In this document: positions 25,987 through 38,660 of the stretch, one piece after another
Numbering within the stretch: the stretch's first letter is position 1
Layout of the letters: each line of letters starts with the position of its first letter
Assembly: GCA_006937955.1 (NCBI GenBank)
Contig: SSNP01000067.1
Span: 1,196,606 to 1,260,605 of the forward strand
DNA length: 64,000 nt
Reading direction: 5' to 3'
Origin: Pachypanchax playfairii
Taxonomy: Eukaryota > Chordata > Actinopteri > Cyprinodontiformes > Aplocheilidae
Translations under genes and position numbers: made by a program
The notes under the pieces: model-generated
Seen by the model: only the letters and a program-made list of their open reading frames with translations
The model's database searches: none
Told to the model about the DNA's origin: nothing

Positions 25987-28900
25987 GGAAAGATGTTTAA
26001 TGCAAAAGATAATAAAAAATTAAAATGGGATGTTCATATAAAATGACCACAAGCGTTAAAATATGTGAAGTTTGTTTTTTCATAAGAAAGATTCACAATA
26101 AAATTTCTCAAGTTGCAAAAAGTCAACACTATGTTAATTAGCATAAAGGATAAAATTAATGAATAAATAAATAAATAATACTTTATTGACATAAAACCAC
26201 AGCTGTTAGTTTTTAGAGTTTTCTCTAGCAGGTAATCTGGATTTAGGCAGCAACAGGTTTCTTTTTAACGCAGTTTAAAAGCAGTGTGTTTGAAGAAAAA
26301 CTGTTAAACCCGACTTTGACCTGTTTGCTCTTTTCAGACTTGAATCTTTGCATTTTACAAAACAAACATGTTTGTTATTGTTCTTTTTGTTTTGTAGGTA
26401 CAAGTTACAAATCTCATAAGACATTACTGAGGAATTTTCCTATCTTGTGTTTGAGTCACTGAATAATATATAGTTTAAAGTTTCCCAGAAGATGAACATC
26501 CAGAGTTAAAGACACTAAGAGGAAGAAATAAAAATGAATTACTGAGTGACAGATAATTGGATTAAATAATAAAAGATGCTCACAGTGGGGATGGTTTCAT
26601 GGTTTGATGCTGTTGTGTGTAACATGAGTAGAAGATCAAAGGGTATGTTAAAGGTTTAGCTTCACGTGGCATTAAAAACAGTCTTTAAATTGTACACCAT
26701 ACCCATATACATGGCCCGTCTCCCACAGGGATGTTAAACACCATGGCGACAGGCAGTGACCCCAGTCGTAAGGAGGTTAAAGGTCAGCACAGCTACTGAG
26801 ATTGTGACAGTGACCCTGAACCAGGAAACATCCTTTATATAGGATCAGGAGGGGAGGAGAGATGGAGGCATTAAAGGAAAGGATAAAGCAAACATCAGAG
26901 AGAAGAGGAAAGTTCCAAGCCAACAAAGAGAGGAGTGGCAGGATGTAAGGAAGGCTATAAGAAATGAACCGAGTCAGAGATGAAATGATGAGCAAAGTAA
27001 GGGGTGAGGGAATCAAATAAATGATGGGAAAAGACAGAGCAGGTGGGCTCAGAGGGTCAATAATGAATCAGTTTGTTGAAGCTGGTGTCTGTGATGTTGA
27101 GGCTCACAGTATATACAGCAATAAAAAGACCTCTACACGGACCAAAACTGCTGATGTCTGTTTATTCTCTGCAGCACATGATGTGGTTATTATTAAAAAA
27201 TAACATTTCTAACTTTTAAAAGTTGGCTTTAAGGAATTGGACTGAATATAATTATCTTGAAGTGTCAAACCTTAGTTGTATTTGTAGGATAGATTTGTCA
27301 GCTGGATGAAAACTTTATGAAAATGCAAAGATATCTGGTTTCATATATTACATGTAATCATGGGAAAAGGGCTTTTTCAGCATATCTCCCATGTTTTTCT
27401 CTTTAACATTTAGACAAAATGCCTCATAAAAAAAGAAAAAACAATCCTTCAGCTGCAACATTGATGCGTGGTGTTTTTCTCGCTCTCTCTATTAAGTTAC
27501 CTCCAAGAATAAAAGTGCTTTGTGGTTTTTATGAGACTTTCTGACTATGCTGCTGTTTAAAAACAAGGTCCTTAAAGTGTCATTTTGCATTTAAGTGCAC
27601 TTATCAATTTCATAGATGCTATCAAAGCAGCAGTCTCGAGCAAGACATGAGTTATTCTGTGTGCAACTAAAATGAGCTCTGGGAAAGGTTAGCCATAAAC
27701 TGAAAAAAGATGTTTGATCTATAGCCAGGTATTGATCAAAAACACTGTCTGAGCTCATGAAAGTGTACGTGTGTGCGTCAAGCGCTTTGGTTGTGTGTGT
27801 GCGCTGTGTATACAGTAATAGCACCTGACGTGCGATTTGAGTTACGGCCAGGTATTGATCAGAAAACATCACAATCGCTTTAAACTTTGCTAAAGAGCTT
27901 TTGGTGAGACTCGACTAAGTGAAGTTACAGACTCATGATCTGTACATGATCCAAAACCATGAACGGAAAACATGTTGATTGGAAAACCTTTTCTATTTCC
28001 TCTTTTTGTTTTTTTCCCTTGTATTTAACCTCAATAAAAATATGCTAATATAGATAATTTAAAAAATGTCTTTTCCCTTTTGTTAATTTAGACTAGTTAC
28101 GTAGGAGCCACACTAGGAAGACCTACAAACAAGTTGTACATTTGAGTTTTTTCTTTTGCTGAAAATGTTGTTATATCCGTTTCTTATATTTTGCTTTAAA
28201 TTGAAACTCTAAATAAAAAAAATCTGAGCTGAAGTAGGATCATTAGTGTCTCATCTGTTTTACAAGAGCTTTTGGATTTGCAAATTATAAAAATGAAAGA
28301 AAAGTTGGATCATTTATAATGTGTGACTTAGTTTTTAATACAGATTAAAGAAGAATAACCTCTTATTGTTACTGCTAAATTCTAATTTGTCCCATAATGT
28401 GTTTTCTGTATGATTTTTATGGTAAGAGTGGATTAAATTCCTCCATTTTAATATTTGGTTTTTCCTCTGAAAAAATGTACAACTCTGTTAAAAGAATGGA
28501 TCAGACCTTGTTTGAGACTTCCCGGTATAAACAGTCCGCTAACCCAATTGTTGCGCAACTAACTGGAAATTGTTCATTTACTTTAAGATTGTTTCAGGGA
28601 CTGAATAGACCCTAAATTCACTAACTGACAAAACGGCACAGGCAAACAAACCATCTTCTAATTGTAACAATTTAAAGAGTTTTGTTAAGGAAACCGACTC
28701 TGGAAGTTTGTGTCTGGTTAATGATTCCCACTGGGTTAAAGCAGACGGAATGGACCGTTAAAAGCAGGAGATAAGGTATTGAAACAGACTCGGTGGCACT
28801 TTGAAAGTTGACTGTGGATTTTAGATGGAGTCAGATGAGTGTTTAGTGTTGTGGCCACAGCAGCTGACTCAAATAAAATAAGAAACCAATGTTGTGTGGC

Positions 28901-31074
28901 TATTACCTGCCTCCTCAGTGGTTAACTTCTTCATATTTTCATAGTTTTGCTTAAGAATGGAACAGTTTTATTTTTCTATAATAGTAATAATGATGTTGTT
29001 GTAATGTGCTGATACCAGGAAATCATGTCCTCAAGCACCTTGCATACTGAAAATGAAAACCCAAACAAAAACCTGAGCTCTCATTAGCAGGCTTTGTTAC
29101 TTTATTGTTAGGATTTAGCCGAGTTAAAGTTGGAAAAGAATGTTACGCTGTGTTAACCTGTGCTCTGTTTAAGTGGTATGTAAGAGCAGCCAGCTTTCTC
29201 CTGGATCTTAATAGGCGTGACGTAACATGGGTCCATTTCTAGCCTCTGGATCCAATAGTAGCGTGTAATTACCTTTAAGACCTTCTCCCTATGCTAAAGG
29301 AATAACCATAATCCATAACAAAGCCATAACTATGTTACGCTATGTTAATTCCAGTCAGACGCATACAACATTCCATTCAGTGTGCAGGACGTTGCCTATC
29401 TTCATCTTTCTTCCTCTTCATTTCCTTCCCTCTTCTCGCTCATGTTCTCGTCTCAAATGGAAGTTGTTAGGCTTTATTTCCCTCTGGCTGCATGTCAGAA
29501 TTGGAATGCTGTTTTTTTTTTCACGTTGTGCTGAATTCAAAATGGAGAAAGGATGAGAGAATGGAAGAAAGAATAATGAGAAAGAAGGTGCAGATTAATA
29601 TCCTCATAGGAAAGGTCCATGGGAGCAAAGGTGCCATAGATTTTGAAATAGGGTTTAATATCCTGCATTTACTGCATATGGCAGTGGGAACCTTTAGTCT
29701 GTGTTCTTTGTTGATATTGTCTTTGGAGAACAAAGATGAAGTCATAAAATTTCCTCTGCATCTACACACATACTATCCCACAAGCTAGTGAGTATATCAG
29801 TATTAGAATGTAATTGGGTTTTTTATTGGTATATTTCTTTACATTTGACTGGTCTGATTCTGTTTGTACATTTCTGCAATCTAATTATTTCATTACTACA
29901 TTTAGAATGAATTTTCATTTACCAGGAGGAGTTTTTGATAAAAGACTAGTTCCAGTCCAATCTTTATCAGTAAATGACAGGGGGGCAGATCTGTCTTAAG
30001 GGAGAAGAGCATATGACTGCTAACTGGAAGGTTGTGGCTTTGATTACAACCTACATCACATGTTTCCTTTCATAACTGCCTTGAAAACAGAGTTTATCTC
30101 AATAGAATCGTCCTGGTTAAACAAAAGCTAAAATAATCAAAAGAGGAACAAGTTAACTAATTTATTCACCAAAATAAAAGACAATGATAGATATTGCAGA
30201 AAAAAATTAAAGAATGTAACCGTACGATTCAATATTCTAAAACCAGCTTCCTCTTGCCAAAATTATTTAGCCCATTTTGCTCTCATGGGCCACTGATCAC
30301 AATAAGTATTTCCCATCTGTAAAACTCTAAGAGATAAAGGTCTTACAATTTCCTCTGATATATACAATACTGTTATGGTAACGTTTAAAAGTACAGTCAG
30401 GTCTGGCAGTGTTGTACTGAAAAAAGTTCCTGTCCTGTGAATGACACCCCAGCCGTACAAAACACATTAAAAAAGGGTGTCAGGTGTATCAACACTGTGC
30501 TGCCCACAGATGCGCCTGTCTTTTAATTAGACATAATGCTCAGGTATGGCCAATACAATAACTTAAAAGATGTCAAAAACTGTCCAATCAATCAGTCAGT
30601 TTACTTTAACTTGCTTTAAAGAAATGCTTCAAGAAACATGACGCATTGTCCTACTGTGAATGTGTCTGAATTGGTGAGTAGTGCTTTTTTTTCTCTTGTG
30701 AAGCAAAAGGCTATTGTAGGTCATCTGTGTGATAGCTCCATCTCTCCTTATCACCCCTTCATTCCGTGTATCTGTCCTTGCCCATCACTCAATCTCTCCC
30801 CTTACTCTTCTTGTCATTCACTCACCTTTCCAATCTTTGTCTCCTCTTCAAATATCACATCCTCTACCCAAGGTTATCGCACATCCACTACTAAAACAGA
30901 CTATGTAATTGTGTGTTTTATTTACCATGGGTAGACCACCATAAAACATCAAAGTCATTTTTTTGTTGTTGTTGTATTATTGCTACCTCAGTAGTTAAAT
31001 ATTCAAGGATCTGGTAATTGCCTCTCTTTCTTTCTTATACACCCACTCACAGAGGCACATAAAACCTTATGAGC
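25987..31074. other. intronic sequence without recognised features
   Basis: AT-rich with a short (AATA)n stretch at 26158-26176. ATTGATCAAAAACACTGTCT and ATTGATCAGAAAACATC, both after GCCAGGT (about 27724 and 27848), are a local approximate duplication with about 125 bp period. No coding exon recognised. Confidence 0.45.
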
Positions 31075-31340
31075 ACACAGTGCCACAAAATGTTGAGTGT
31101 CAGCTGGCTTGCATCACATCAGAGGCAGATTGGGAAAATGCCCATACCCTCAGCACACTGACTCCACCATGCCCGGGAGCTAATTAATTTCCCACATCGA
31201 GCATGTCCCACCATAAAGTGCTCTCCCTCCCTGTGTCACACACAATCTGTTCCTCTTCTCCTGTGTCTCTCCACCAAGCCTGGTTGATTTCAGCTCCACA
31301 AGCCTTTGATTGCCATAGATCAAAAATGTCTGGGCAAAGA
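31075..31340. other. non-repetitive segment, possible conserved element
   Basis: GGCAGATTGGGAAAATGCCC, CATGCCCGGGAGCTAATTAA, GCCTTTGATTGCCATAGATC and CTGGGCAAAGAGCATTGCC lie in order without repeats or an open frame. Its texture differs from the surrounding AT-rich intron. Function is unknown. Confidence 0.2.
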
Positions 31341-33984
31341 GCATTGCCTTGTTGAACTTCTGCCCTTTTCCTTTTTGCTTTCTTCTCTTCCTTTTATAAC
31401 TTTTTACTCTCTTTTTATCTGCAGTTTTTTTTTAAACCTCACTTAGAAGACAAAGCTCAGTTTTAGTCACATCAAGTTTATGTTCAAGTCTGCAAAGACC
31501 TTTTTACCCTCTAAACGGTAACATTATTAATTCCTCTCCTTCAGTTCTCACAGCCTTTATGTTGTTGTTTCTCAGCATACAACACACCAAAGCAACAGGA
31601 CCCCTTTTGTTTCAATTTTCCTGTTTCTGTGTACTTCAATTGCTTTTTTTAACTTGCCATTTACTGATTTAGTTTTCACTCAATAAGATTAGGAACTTTG
31701 TAAATGAAGACCATCTGTTCATTAGTCAGACAGTGGGGCCAAAACCTTCCCACTCCAAGCAGGTGTTTAGGTTGAGTTTAGTAAGATCCATGTGAAACCT
31801 TTTTAAGTCACCGTTTTAAAACTTTGTCCATTTACTCAAGCACATTGAATTAAAGACTTCTTAGATATAAACTCATGTTGAATGTGTTGAACGTGGGACT
31901 TTAGAGATTTTACTATCATATATTTTGTCCAGAAAATCAGCTTCAGTTCCAATACAATTCCAATACATCCAATAAATTTGTGAAAGACATTGCTGGTAAC
32001 TTTTTAAATTGAGCCTGAAATCTATCTGTTCAGACTCCAAATATCATACTGGGCTCTAACGGGAAAAGTGTTGCATCATTTTTTAAATATTTTTTATGGC
32101 TTAACCTTTTACATTTAAATTGAGAAATATTTTGTAAACACGTTAATCATCTTATCAACAATTAAATTACCTAAGACGTGATGTGGCTCCATATTAAGGT
32201 TTGAATTATAGTCTACAACATAATTGTATCTTATTGGTGACCTGCAAACTGTCCTACAAATAACTTCTTTGTTTGTGATTGAAGTCACACAGAGTTAAAA
32301 CGGTCTTAGTACCTTTTCTTTTGACTGTAATGCAGTTCTTCTTTTTACGTTGACCACTCATGTTAGTTGTTAACTTGTAAAAAAATGGTAAAAGGGGTTT
32401 AAATTCACCCCTGAAAATATATGACAAGACAGAGTTGAGAGAAAAAATCCCTACAAACAGGTGAATGTTGTCAACATTAAACAACATCTGAGCTTTCTGG
32501 AATTCATCAGCGTCAATTAGTTGCTGCACACATTCTGAGACTGAAGCGATTTTTTCTACCATATACCCTCCTATCGTTCAAATTTGTTCTGTCTTCATCA
32601 GTGGCTAAAATATGGTCAATAGGATTATTGCAGAAAGTCTTTAGAATGGCTTCAGAGTAAGAGGATAGTCGTAATGGGACATTGTCTTTTAGGAAAATGT
32701 AATAAGTGAATATCTAATAAGGTTATTAAAGGTGCTTTACCTCTAAAAATCTGGTGTCAGGTTTAAAGATGAGCGAATAAGTTAATTAAGGGAGGTTTCT
32801 TCTCAAGTTGCAGTGATCATAGGATTGACCAGTTCCTGACCTCACTGTCAAAGGGTTCAGTTACAGTAGCCTTGAACAACCCTGGTGTTTGACTTAATTT
32901 GCTGTTCGCATTTAGAAAAACAGCTTGTGCCTGATAGGAGAAAGTAATAAGTTTGAGAATTTCCATCTGGAGATTATGCCGGAGTTAATAACCTTCCAAA
33001 TATTTATGTTTTGATGCAGTAGTTTATCATTTGTTTACATCTGTCTAAGTGGGATTGTTCTGTCAGATAAAAATTCAGGGTATTTTTTGATGAAAGTAAT
33101 AGTTTAGACATATGTAACTTTTTCATTTCAATCTGTTGTTTGAGTTATTTGATGACTGATTAACAAGATTGTTTGACCTGAAATCAGAAGTATTTGAAAT
33201 TAACCAGGGTGATTTTTTTTTAAACGTGACCTTTACTTCTTTCTGTCATATTGGTGAGACTTTAGCCCCAACCTGCAGTCATAGTAGAAAACAGGACAAA
33301 TTTACTATGATCCAAATAAATGATATCCAGGAGAGAAGTTTAAACTTACTCTCTGCTTCTTTTGTGCACATGTTAAATGGGAGTGGACAGTCACAACACA
33401 CACACACTGATGCATCCTAAAGCCATTTTCAGGCTGGGCATCAGACTGTATCTTCATTACCCTCTGTGACTGGAGTCACTACTCAGTCACAGCTTCAGCT
33501 GGCATGAAGAAATTCTACCATCCTATTTTCATTGATTTTGAAAATCTTTAAACATTTTATTATAGCATTTCAGTCAGTGTCATGGTAAGCTAATATACCC
33601 CAGAGAAAATGGCACGAGTGGCACGATCTGATCAAGTATCATCACGGTTTCGGAGTAAACTCTCAAGAAAAATCTGGAAAGATTTTCATTATTAATCCTC
33701 CAGATTGACAAAATGATAAATGATATGTGGTATATGTGCAAAACTAAAAAGCTTAGGATATGAGTGATCTAATGTTTCTACCACCATGCTCTGAATCCAG
33801 AATAACAAAAGCAAGACTTTTCTGGGATAATAATAAATAAATAAGTTAAGCTATCTATCACTTTCTGTCTGCACAAGTTAAAATATGTCAAAATGCATAA
33901 TGTTGAAATTACTTATCCAAAATAGATGCTAAAGGTTGCCTGAAGGGTCAGATTAGCATTTTTTATGCTTCTGTGCATCCATAT
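31341..33984. other. intronic sequence without recognised features
   Basis: A 102-codon frame on the minus strand (32254-32562, MVEKIASVSECVQQL...) has plausible-looking residues in its first 35 positions but no known domain. I do not call it a gene. Confidence 0.4.
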
Positions 33985-34330
33985 GCAATGCTGGGAATGT
34001 TACTTTAAAACGTAATTAGTTATAATTACTCACTACTTGTTCCAAAAAGTAATTGAATTAGTAAAAAAAAAAAAATCCTTGTTTTATGCAACAAAACTAA
34101 CTTTTCTTCAATCCCGTGTCCTCTGCACGAGAGGCGAGCGCTCTCCTGCTAGATTATGATGGCCATGTGTTTGTGTGTGTCTAGTCACATTACGCAGTTT
34201 GTTTTATCGATTCATAGTAACGCACTGCATTTTACGTTCAGTAACGATAATGGCGTTGTAACATTGGAAATTGTAATTAATTAGATTATTCTATTACTGA
34301 AAATCCAAACACACTGCGTAACGCCTTAAC
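33985..34330. repeat. decayed repeat rich in AACG/GTAAT motifs
   Basis: GTTACTTTAAAACGTAATTA, AAAAGTAATTGAATTAG, TAACGCACTGCATTTTACG and TGCGTAACGCC resemble a fish repeat characterised by GTTACTTT and AACGC-type text. The unit cannot be delimited. Confidence 0.4.
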
Positions 34331-35929
34331 TTTAAACAGTGTTATTCCAAACACTGTCCATATGAGTGAAATCATCTTTAATGCCCTATAACACAATTTT
34401 ATCATCACACGATTTACTTTTAACATGCCTTCATGTGCAGGTTTCATATGTACATGTATAGATCTTTTCAAATAGCCGACAGAGCAACAGTGTCAGTCTC
34501 TGAGCAAACTCTGTCTCTGAGAAATTGATGGCAAAGTATCGTCATAGTCCAAATGGTTCACTGAAAGCAAATGTTCACATGAACTTTACTTATATAGTAG
34601 CAAACTAGTTTAAATGATGAGCTGCTCTGGCAAATTACTTTAATTTACACACTTTAAAAAAACAGCATGGATCTTTTTTTTTTTTACCGCTCTATTTCAC
34701 CTTGCATATTTTTTGTATGAATTCAAAAGCTTTCAACATAAAAAAAACTGTAATCCAATTTAGGCAGGTGACGTGTGCTTAGATGAGTGAAGCAAAGTCG
34801 CCAGGAAGTACATAAAATGTGTATTCACACACCTTTTAAAAACATTTGTAACGGTATGCGCATGCCTGCTTCTGAATTACCATTTTGTCGTGTTGAAGGA
34901 AGTCAGCTTGAAGGGAAAGACGCAGGAATGCAGGGTTGGCAAAGGAGAAGTGGAAAAGAGCTTTGTTTGATTTGTTTAACTATGAAGCTCTCGTTTTTTT
35001 TTTATTTGATCTCCTTTTCCCTTAGAAGCCTCCTCAGTCTGTCTGCAAAGGGCTTTTGAACAGGAGCAATATGTGTGTGTGTCTTTACTTCAGAAGAAAG
35101 GCCTGAACCCAGGTAATCAAATTCTGGATCATGTGATTGAAAAACGAAGAGGGGGAGCAGGACGTAAAGCTTTTCACTCACCTGAAACCTTTTCCAGTTT
35201 TCCACATGCTTAAACACAAAGACAAGTTTCCTCAAAGTTAACAATTTCACCATTTGTCAAAAAAAACATTGCAACCTCATGTTCTTTTAACCTATTTGGC
35301 CTGTTGAAGCCTCTTCCCCACACTGCTGCTTTACATGAAACATACTGCAGCTTCAAAGCTGTGTTACTGCCTGTTTAGCTATAATGTACCATTATGCATG
35401 GCATGATGGAGCACAAAAGGAACCACATGTGGTGCACTTCAAGCAGCCAGAGCTATAGGTTACATGTTACATACTGTATGCAAGTTCAGAGTCTGTGTGT
35501 GTTTGTCTACATTACACAGCAGGGAAAAGAGCATAGGATTATCCATTTCCCTTCTGTGGGAACAAGCTCCTGCACCACAAACACACACTCATATACATGC
35601 ACTTGCACACACAGGCTTGGACTGCTAGTCATACTCAATGCGTTTTAAGATTGCTGACGTGCTGACTGCATGATATTCAATACTGTACTATGAGAAGTGC
35701 TTGTCATGAGAGTGAGAACGTGAACAGAACATTTTCTCCTTCTTATTGGAGCAGAAGCTTGTTGTTTAAGTTTTTTTTTTTTTCAAAGTTTGAACTAAAA
35801 TGGATTTCTGCAAACGAGAAACAACATCAGGGCTAAGTAGCTATTTGAAGGTGCTGTCAAAGGCTTTCTCAGGCATTACCATCCTCCTTTCATCTTTCTC
35901 CCACCCCTCATTTTTTCCTTTTCCCCTTT
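34331..35929. other. intronic sequence without recognised features
   Basis: T runs (34673-34684, 35770-35783) and dispersed CA-rich text near 35570-35610. No gene or mobile element recognised. Confidence 0.45.
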
Positions 35930-36070
35930 GCATTCTCATTAGCGATGGCTGTGAGAATGGAGAACAAAGCCCGGGCCTGCCAATCGATCACCGAGCAGCA
36001 CCATCAATCGACTGCAGGAGCACAGGTCTCAGCCATCTACACAACAATTGATGGGTCTAAAGATTGATGG
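35930..36070. promoter_or_regulatory. candidate conserved non-coding element near the penultimate exon
   Basis: TTAGCGATGGCTGTGAGAAT, GGGCCTGCCAATCGATCACC, CCATCAATCGACTGC and ACAATTGATGGG form an unusual, non-repetitive text with repeated ATCGA/ATTGAT cores, about 0.7 kb upstream of the exon. No splice-bounded coding segment fits the FBXL17 protein. Confidence 0.25.
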
Positions 36071-36723
36071 GAAAGATTGTTGCGTGTCTGTTTATATGTA
36101 AATGCAACACGTCTTTGAGCTAGATTACAGAAGATTGTATCTTCATGTGTTTTCAGCAATACATTTCTAATTTGTCACTATATTAACAAACTAACAATAC
36201 GTGAGACATATATACTAGAGGGTGTGCTCATGTGCATCAAGTTGTGTGTGCACATATGTTCTGACATTGACAGATATTTGTTTTTTATGATTACTCTTTA
36301 CCCTGGCACTTAGTTTCTGCCCTGGCAGCAGTAAAGGTGGTCACACAAACACAAACACACACACAAAGAAAGAAAGGCAAAATGAAATCATTCACTGGCA
36401 CGGAACAACACTTTTTTCTGGCACTGTGTCATTGTCACTGCCTTTCAGCGCTGTGACATCCATCTGAACATGCATGGGCGAGATTTCAATAGGCGCGTGC
36501 GTGAGTGAGCCGATTTTTTTGTCAAGGTGTTGAGTAAACATCAAAACTGTGTCACAGCTGGCCAGATAAGTTGCCCTGGTTTCATTTCAAAATTCTGTGC
36601 ATCTCTTGAGTGAGAACGATGCTGCCACATTTGCATGAGAGGTTTTTCAGACTAACACCTTTTCTGGTTTCTTTCTCCCCTTCTTTCCCCACCTCCCTCT
36701 CCTCCCCCCCCCTCTGTCCACAG

Positions 36724-36866
36724 CTTTGATAGCCATAGGCCAGTACAGCAGCACCATAGAGACCGTGGATGCTGGCTGGTGTAAAGACATCACAGACCAA
36801 GGAGCCACACAGATTGCTCAAAGCAGCAAGTCCCTCCGGTATCTGGGTCTCATGAGATGTGACAAG
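36724..36866 (+). CDS. fbxl17: fbxl17 penultimate coding exon (terminal leucine-rich repeats)
   Basis: The exon starts after a long polypyrimidine tract ending in CAG (36721-36723) and ends in AAG followed by GTAACA. The first two bases complete a split codon (phase 1 with the upstream exon). The remaining 141 bases give 47 codons, beginning LIAIGQYSSTIETVD and ending RYLGLMRCDK. This reads as cysteine-containing LRRs (GWCKDITDQG, then LRYLGLMRC) and matches my memory of the vertebrate FBXL17 C-terminal region. FBXL17 is the substrate receptor of an SCF (SKP1-CUL1-F-box) ubiquitin ligase, known for dimerization quality control of BTB proteins; the LRR solenoid holds the substrate. The exon joins in frame to 59504. 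The preceding exon should end in G and encode the residues before LIAIG; I did not find it in the window. An antisense reading frame across this exon is a shadow. Confidence 0.93.
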
Positions 36867-37979
36867 GTAACAACACTCATCCTCAAATAAGCCTGTGTCT
36901 ATTTTCTTAAATGTAGCAGATGAGTTTTTATATGTACAAGTGTGTACATGCATAGTGTCCAAAGGTTTGGTAAATTAGATCAATTTTTTTGTGAACCTGA
37001 AAATGTTTATGACACTAAAGATGATAGAAATCACAAACCTGGATTTTAAGAGTCTTAGTGATGCAAAAGAAGAACTTTAACAAGACCACCAGAGACTTCT
37101 AATCTTGGATGGGAATTGCAATTGCCATTTGTAGAGTGCATATCTCCCAAAAATTCAAACTCACATTTAGTTGTTGTGCACAGGTCTTATATCACATTTG
37201 TTCTAATTTTTGAGAGAATGGTGGAAATATTATGAGGATTTTATTAACAAGAAAGAAAAGTTTTGGTCAAAGTTAATGTTGTAGCCGTACCTCATGACAA
37301 GAAGTCTCCGTGGAAGAACCTTCAGTTGTGCCTATGTTGTGGGGTATGTGGGGTATACTATGTTTTTTTCCCCCCACAAATAAAAACAAAAGAAAAACAC
37401 ATAACATAACTTTGCTAGTTATTCCAAATTGCCTAAAATCCAATAAGTCCAGTACTACAGCATGCCATTGCACACATTCATATAAAGTAGGCTCAAATGT
37501 TTACAAGGTACTTTAGGATCTGCTACAACAGTATAAACATAAAATTCTGTGTACATGTCATCTGAATGTATCAGTCCTTTTCCCATTTATATTGGTAATT
37601 TACACCTTATACTATATAAATGCATGGCATAATGTGAAAATTGAAATGCCTTCTGGCTGCAGAATGCAAACATGCCTCTGATCATGTTTCTTTGCAGACT
37701 CTGTTTCCAATAAAAATCCCCATGGCAACAACTGTTAATGGGATATTAAAGCTTCACTTTTAAGGAAATAGACAGATATACTTCATCCATCTTTAGATAT
37801 TTTCTTTATTTAATTCACACACAAAGCACGAGATAGATCCCTTGGAGTTCTCATCAACTCTTTCTGGTTATTGTAAAGGCCCTTTCATGTAGGAAGAGTT
37901 ATGCACTGTGTTTACTGCGGATGTTGAGCTCAAAACACTGCACAAACGTCTGTCATGTGCCTGGCGCTGGTTTCCTTAA

Positions 37980-38566
37980 GAGTAGGGATGGGTAAAGAAT
38001 TCTGCACTTTTTAAGGCACCGACCAAATTATGAGGTACCGACCGAGTACCGATTCACGTGATGTGAAACGGTACCTTGTTTCGGTCCTTCCAGTGTTTCC
38101 CCTACGTTACCGTGGCACTGCGCCAAGGTACAAAAATGGACCTGGACTTCAGGGTACACCCCCAGCGACAAGAAGGGTACAAATTCTTGTCGCTGGGGGT
38201 GTACCTTGAAGTCCAGGTCCATTTTTGTACCTTATGAAGTTGTTCCACTAAAACAGTAAAATTATGCTACATTTTGAAGTCTAAAACCAACATGTAGACC
38301 ATAATATTGAAAATGATAGATGAAACTTAATAAAATTGAGATTAACCAGCCTTGACCAGGGTTGCAGGTGCAGTTGAAACGGTACAAATTTGTACTTTAT
38401 ATCAATTTTAACACTCAGAGGGGCATTTCTGACCTCTTAAAGACCAATATTGTACTTTTGAGGGAACATTTAAAAAAAAATTACCTATAGGTACAAAAAT
38501 GTTCTTGTCTCGTACCTCCATTTCTGAGAGTGTATCGATTCCGATGTGAAAGGTACCCATCCTTAC
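37980..38566. mobile_element. TTAA-flanked DNA element (587 bp) with a nested palindrome
   Basis: TTAA lies at both borders (37976-37979 and 38567-38570), within CTTAAG on the left and CTTAAG-like sequence on the right. The termini GAGTAGGGATGGGTA and TACCCATCCTTAC are inverted repeats. Subterminal sequence is rich in GGTACCG/CGGTACC motifs. The TTAA duplication suggests Kolobok- or piggyBac-like mobilisation. No coding capacity. It is interrupted by the palindrome at 38125-38233. Confidence 0.6.
38125..38233. repeat. 50-bp-arm near-perfect palindrome
   Basis: Left arm 38125-38174 and right arm 38184-38233 are inverse with one mismatch in 50, around a 9-base centre (GGGTACAAA). The arms begin AAGGTACAAAAATGGACC. 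Transcribed RNA would fold into a long hairpin. It looks like a palindromic miniature element nested in the 37980-38566 element. Confidence 0.9.
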
Positions 38567-38581
38567 TTAAGTCTAAACATA

Positions 38582-38660
38582 CAGTACAGACCAAAAGTTT
38601 GAACACACCCTCTCATTCAAAGAGAATGAGAGGGTGTGTCCAAACTTTTGGTCTGTACTG
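38582..38660. mobile_element. 79-bp hairpin MITE of Tc1/mariner type
   Basis: Two 37-bp arms (38582-38618 and 38624-38660) are inverse at 36 of 37 positions, with only a 5-base loop (AAAGA). The termini are CAGTACAGACCAAAAGTTTG and its inverse, flanked by TA (38580-38581 and 38661-38662). The TA duplication and CAGT terminus fit a Tc1/mariner miniature element reduced to its two ends. This terminus is familiar from other fish genomes. Confidence 0.85.

Noticed and set aside
32254..32562. 102-codon minus-strand frame (MVEKIASVSE...)
   Set aside because: The start looks protein-like, but there is no known domain, promoter or splice context, and the second half is generic AT-rich translation. 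A protein search would decide.
36582..36962. 126-codon minus-strand frame over the penultimate exon
   Set aside because: Shadow of the fbxl17 exon, which has clear splice sites and FBXL17 protein sequence on the + strand.
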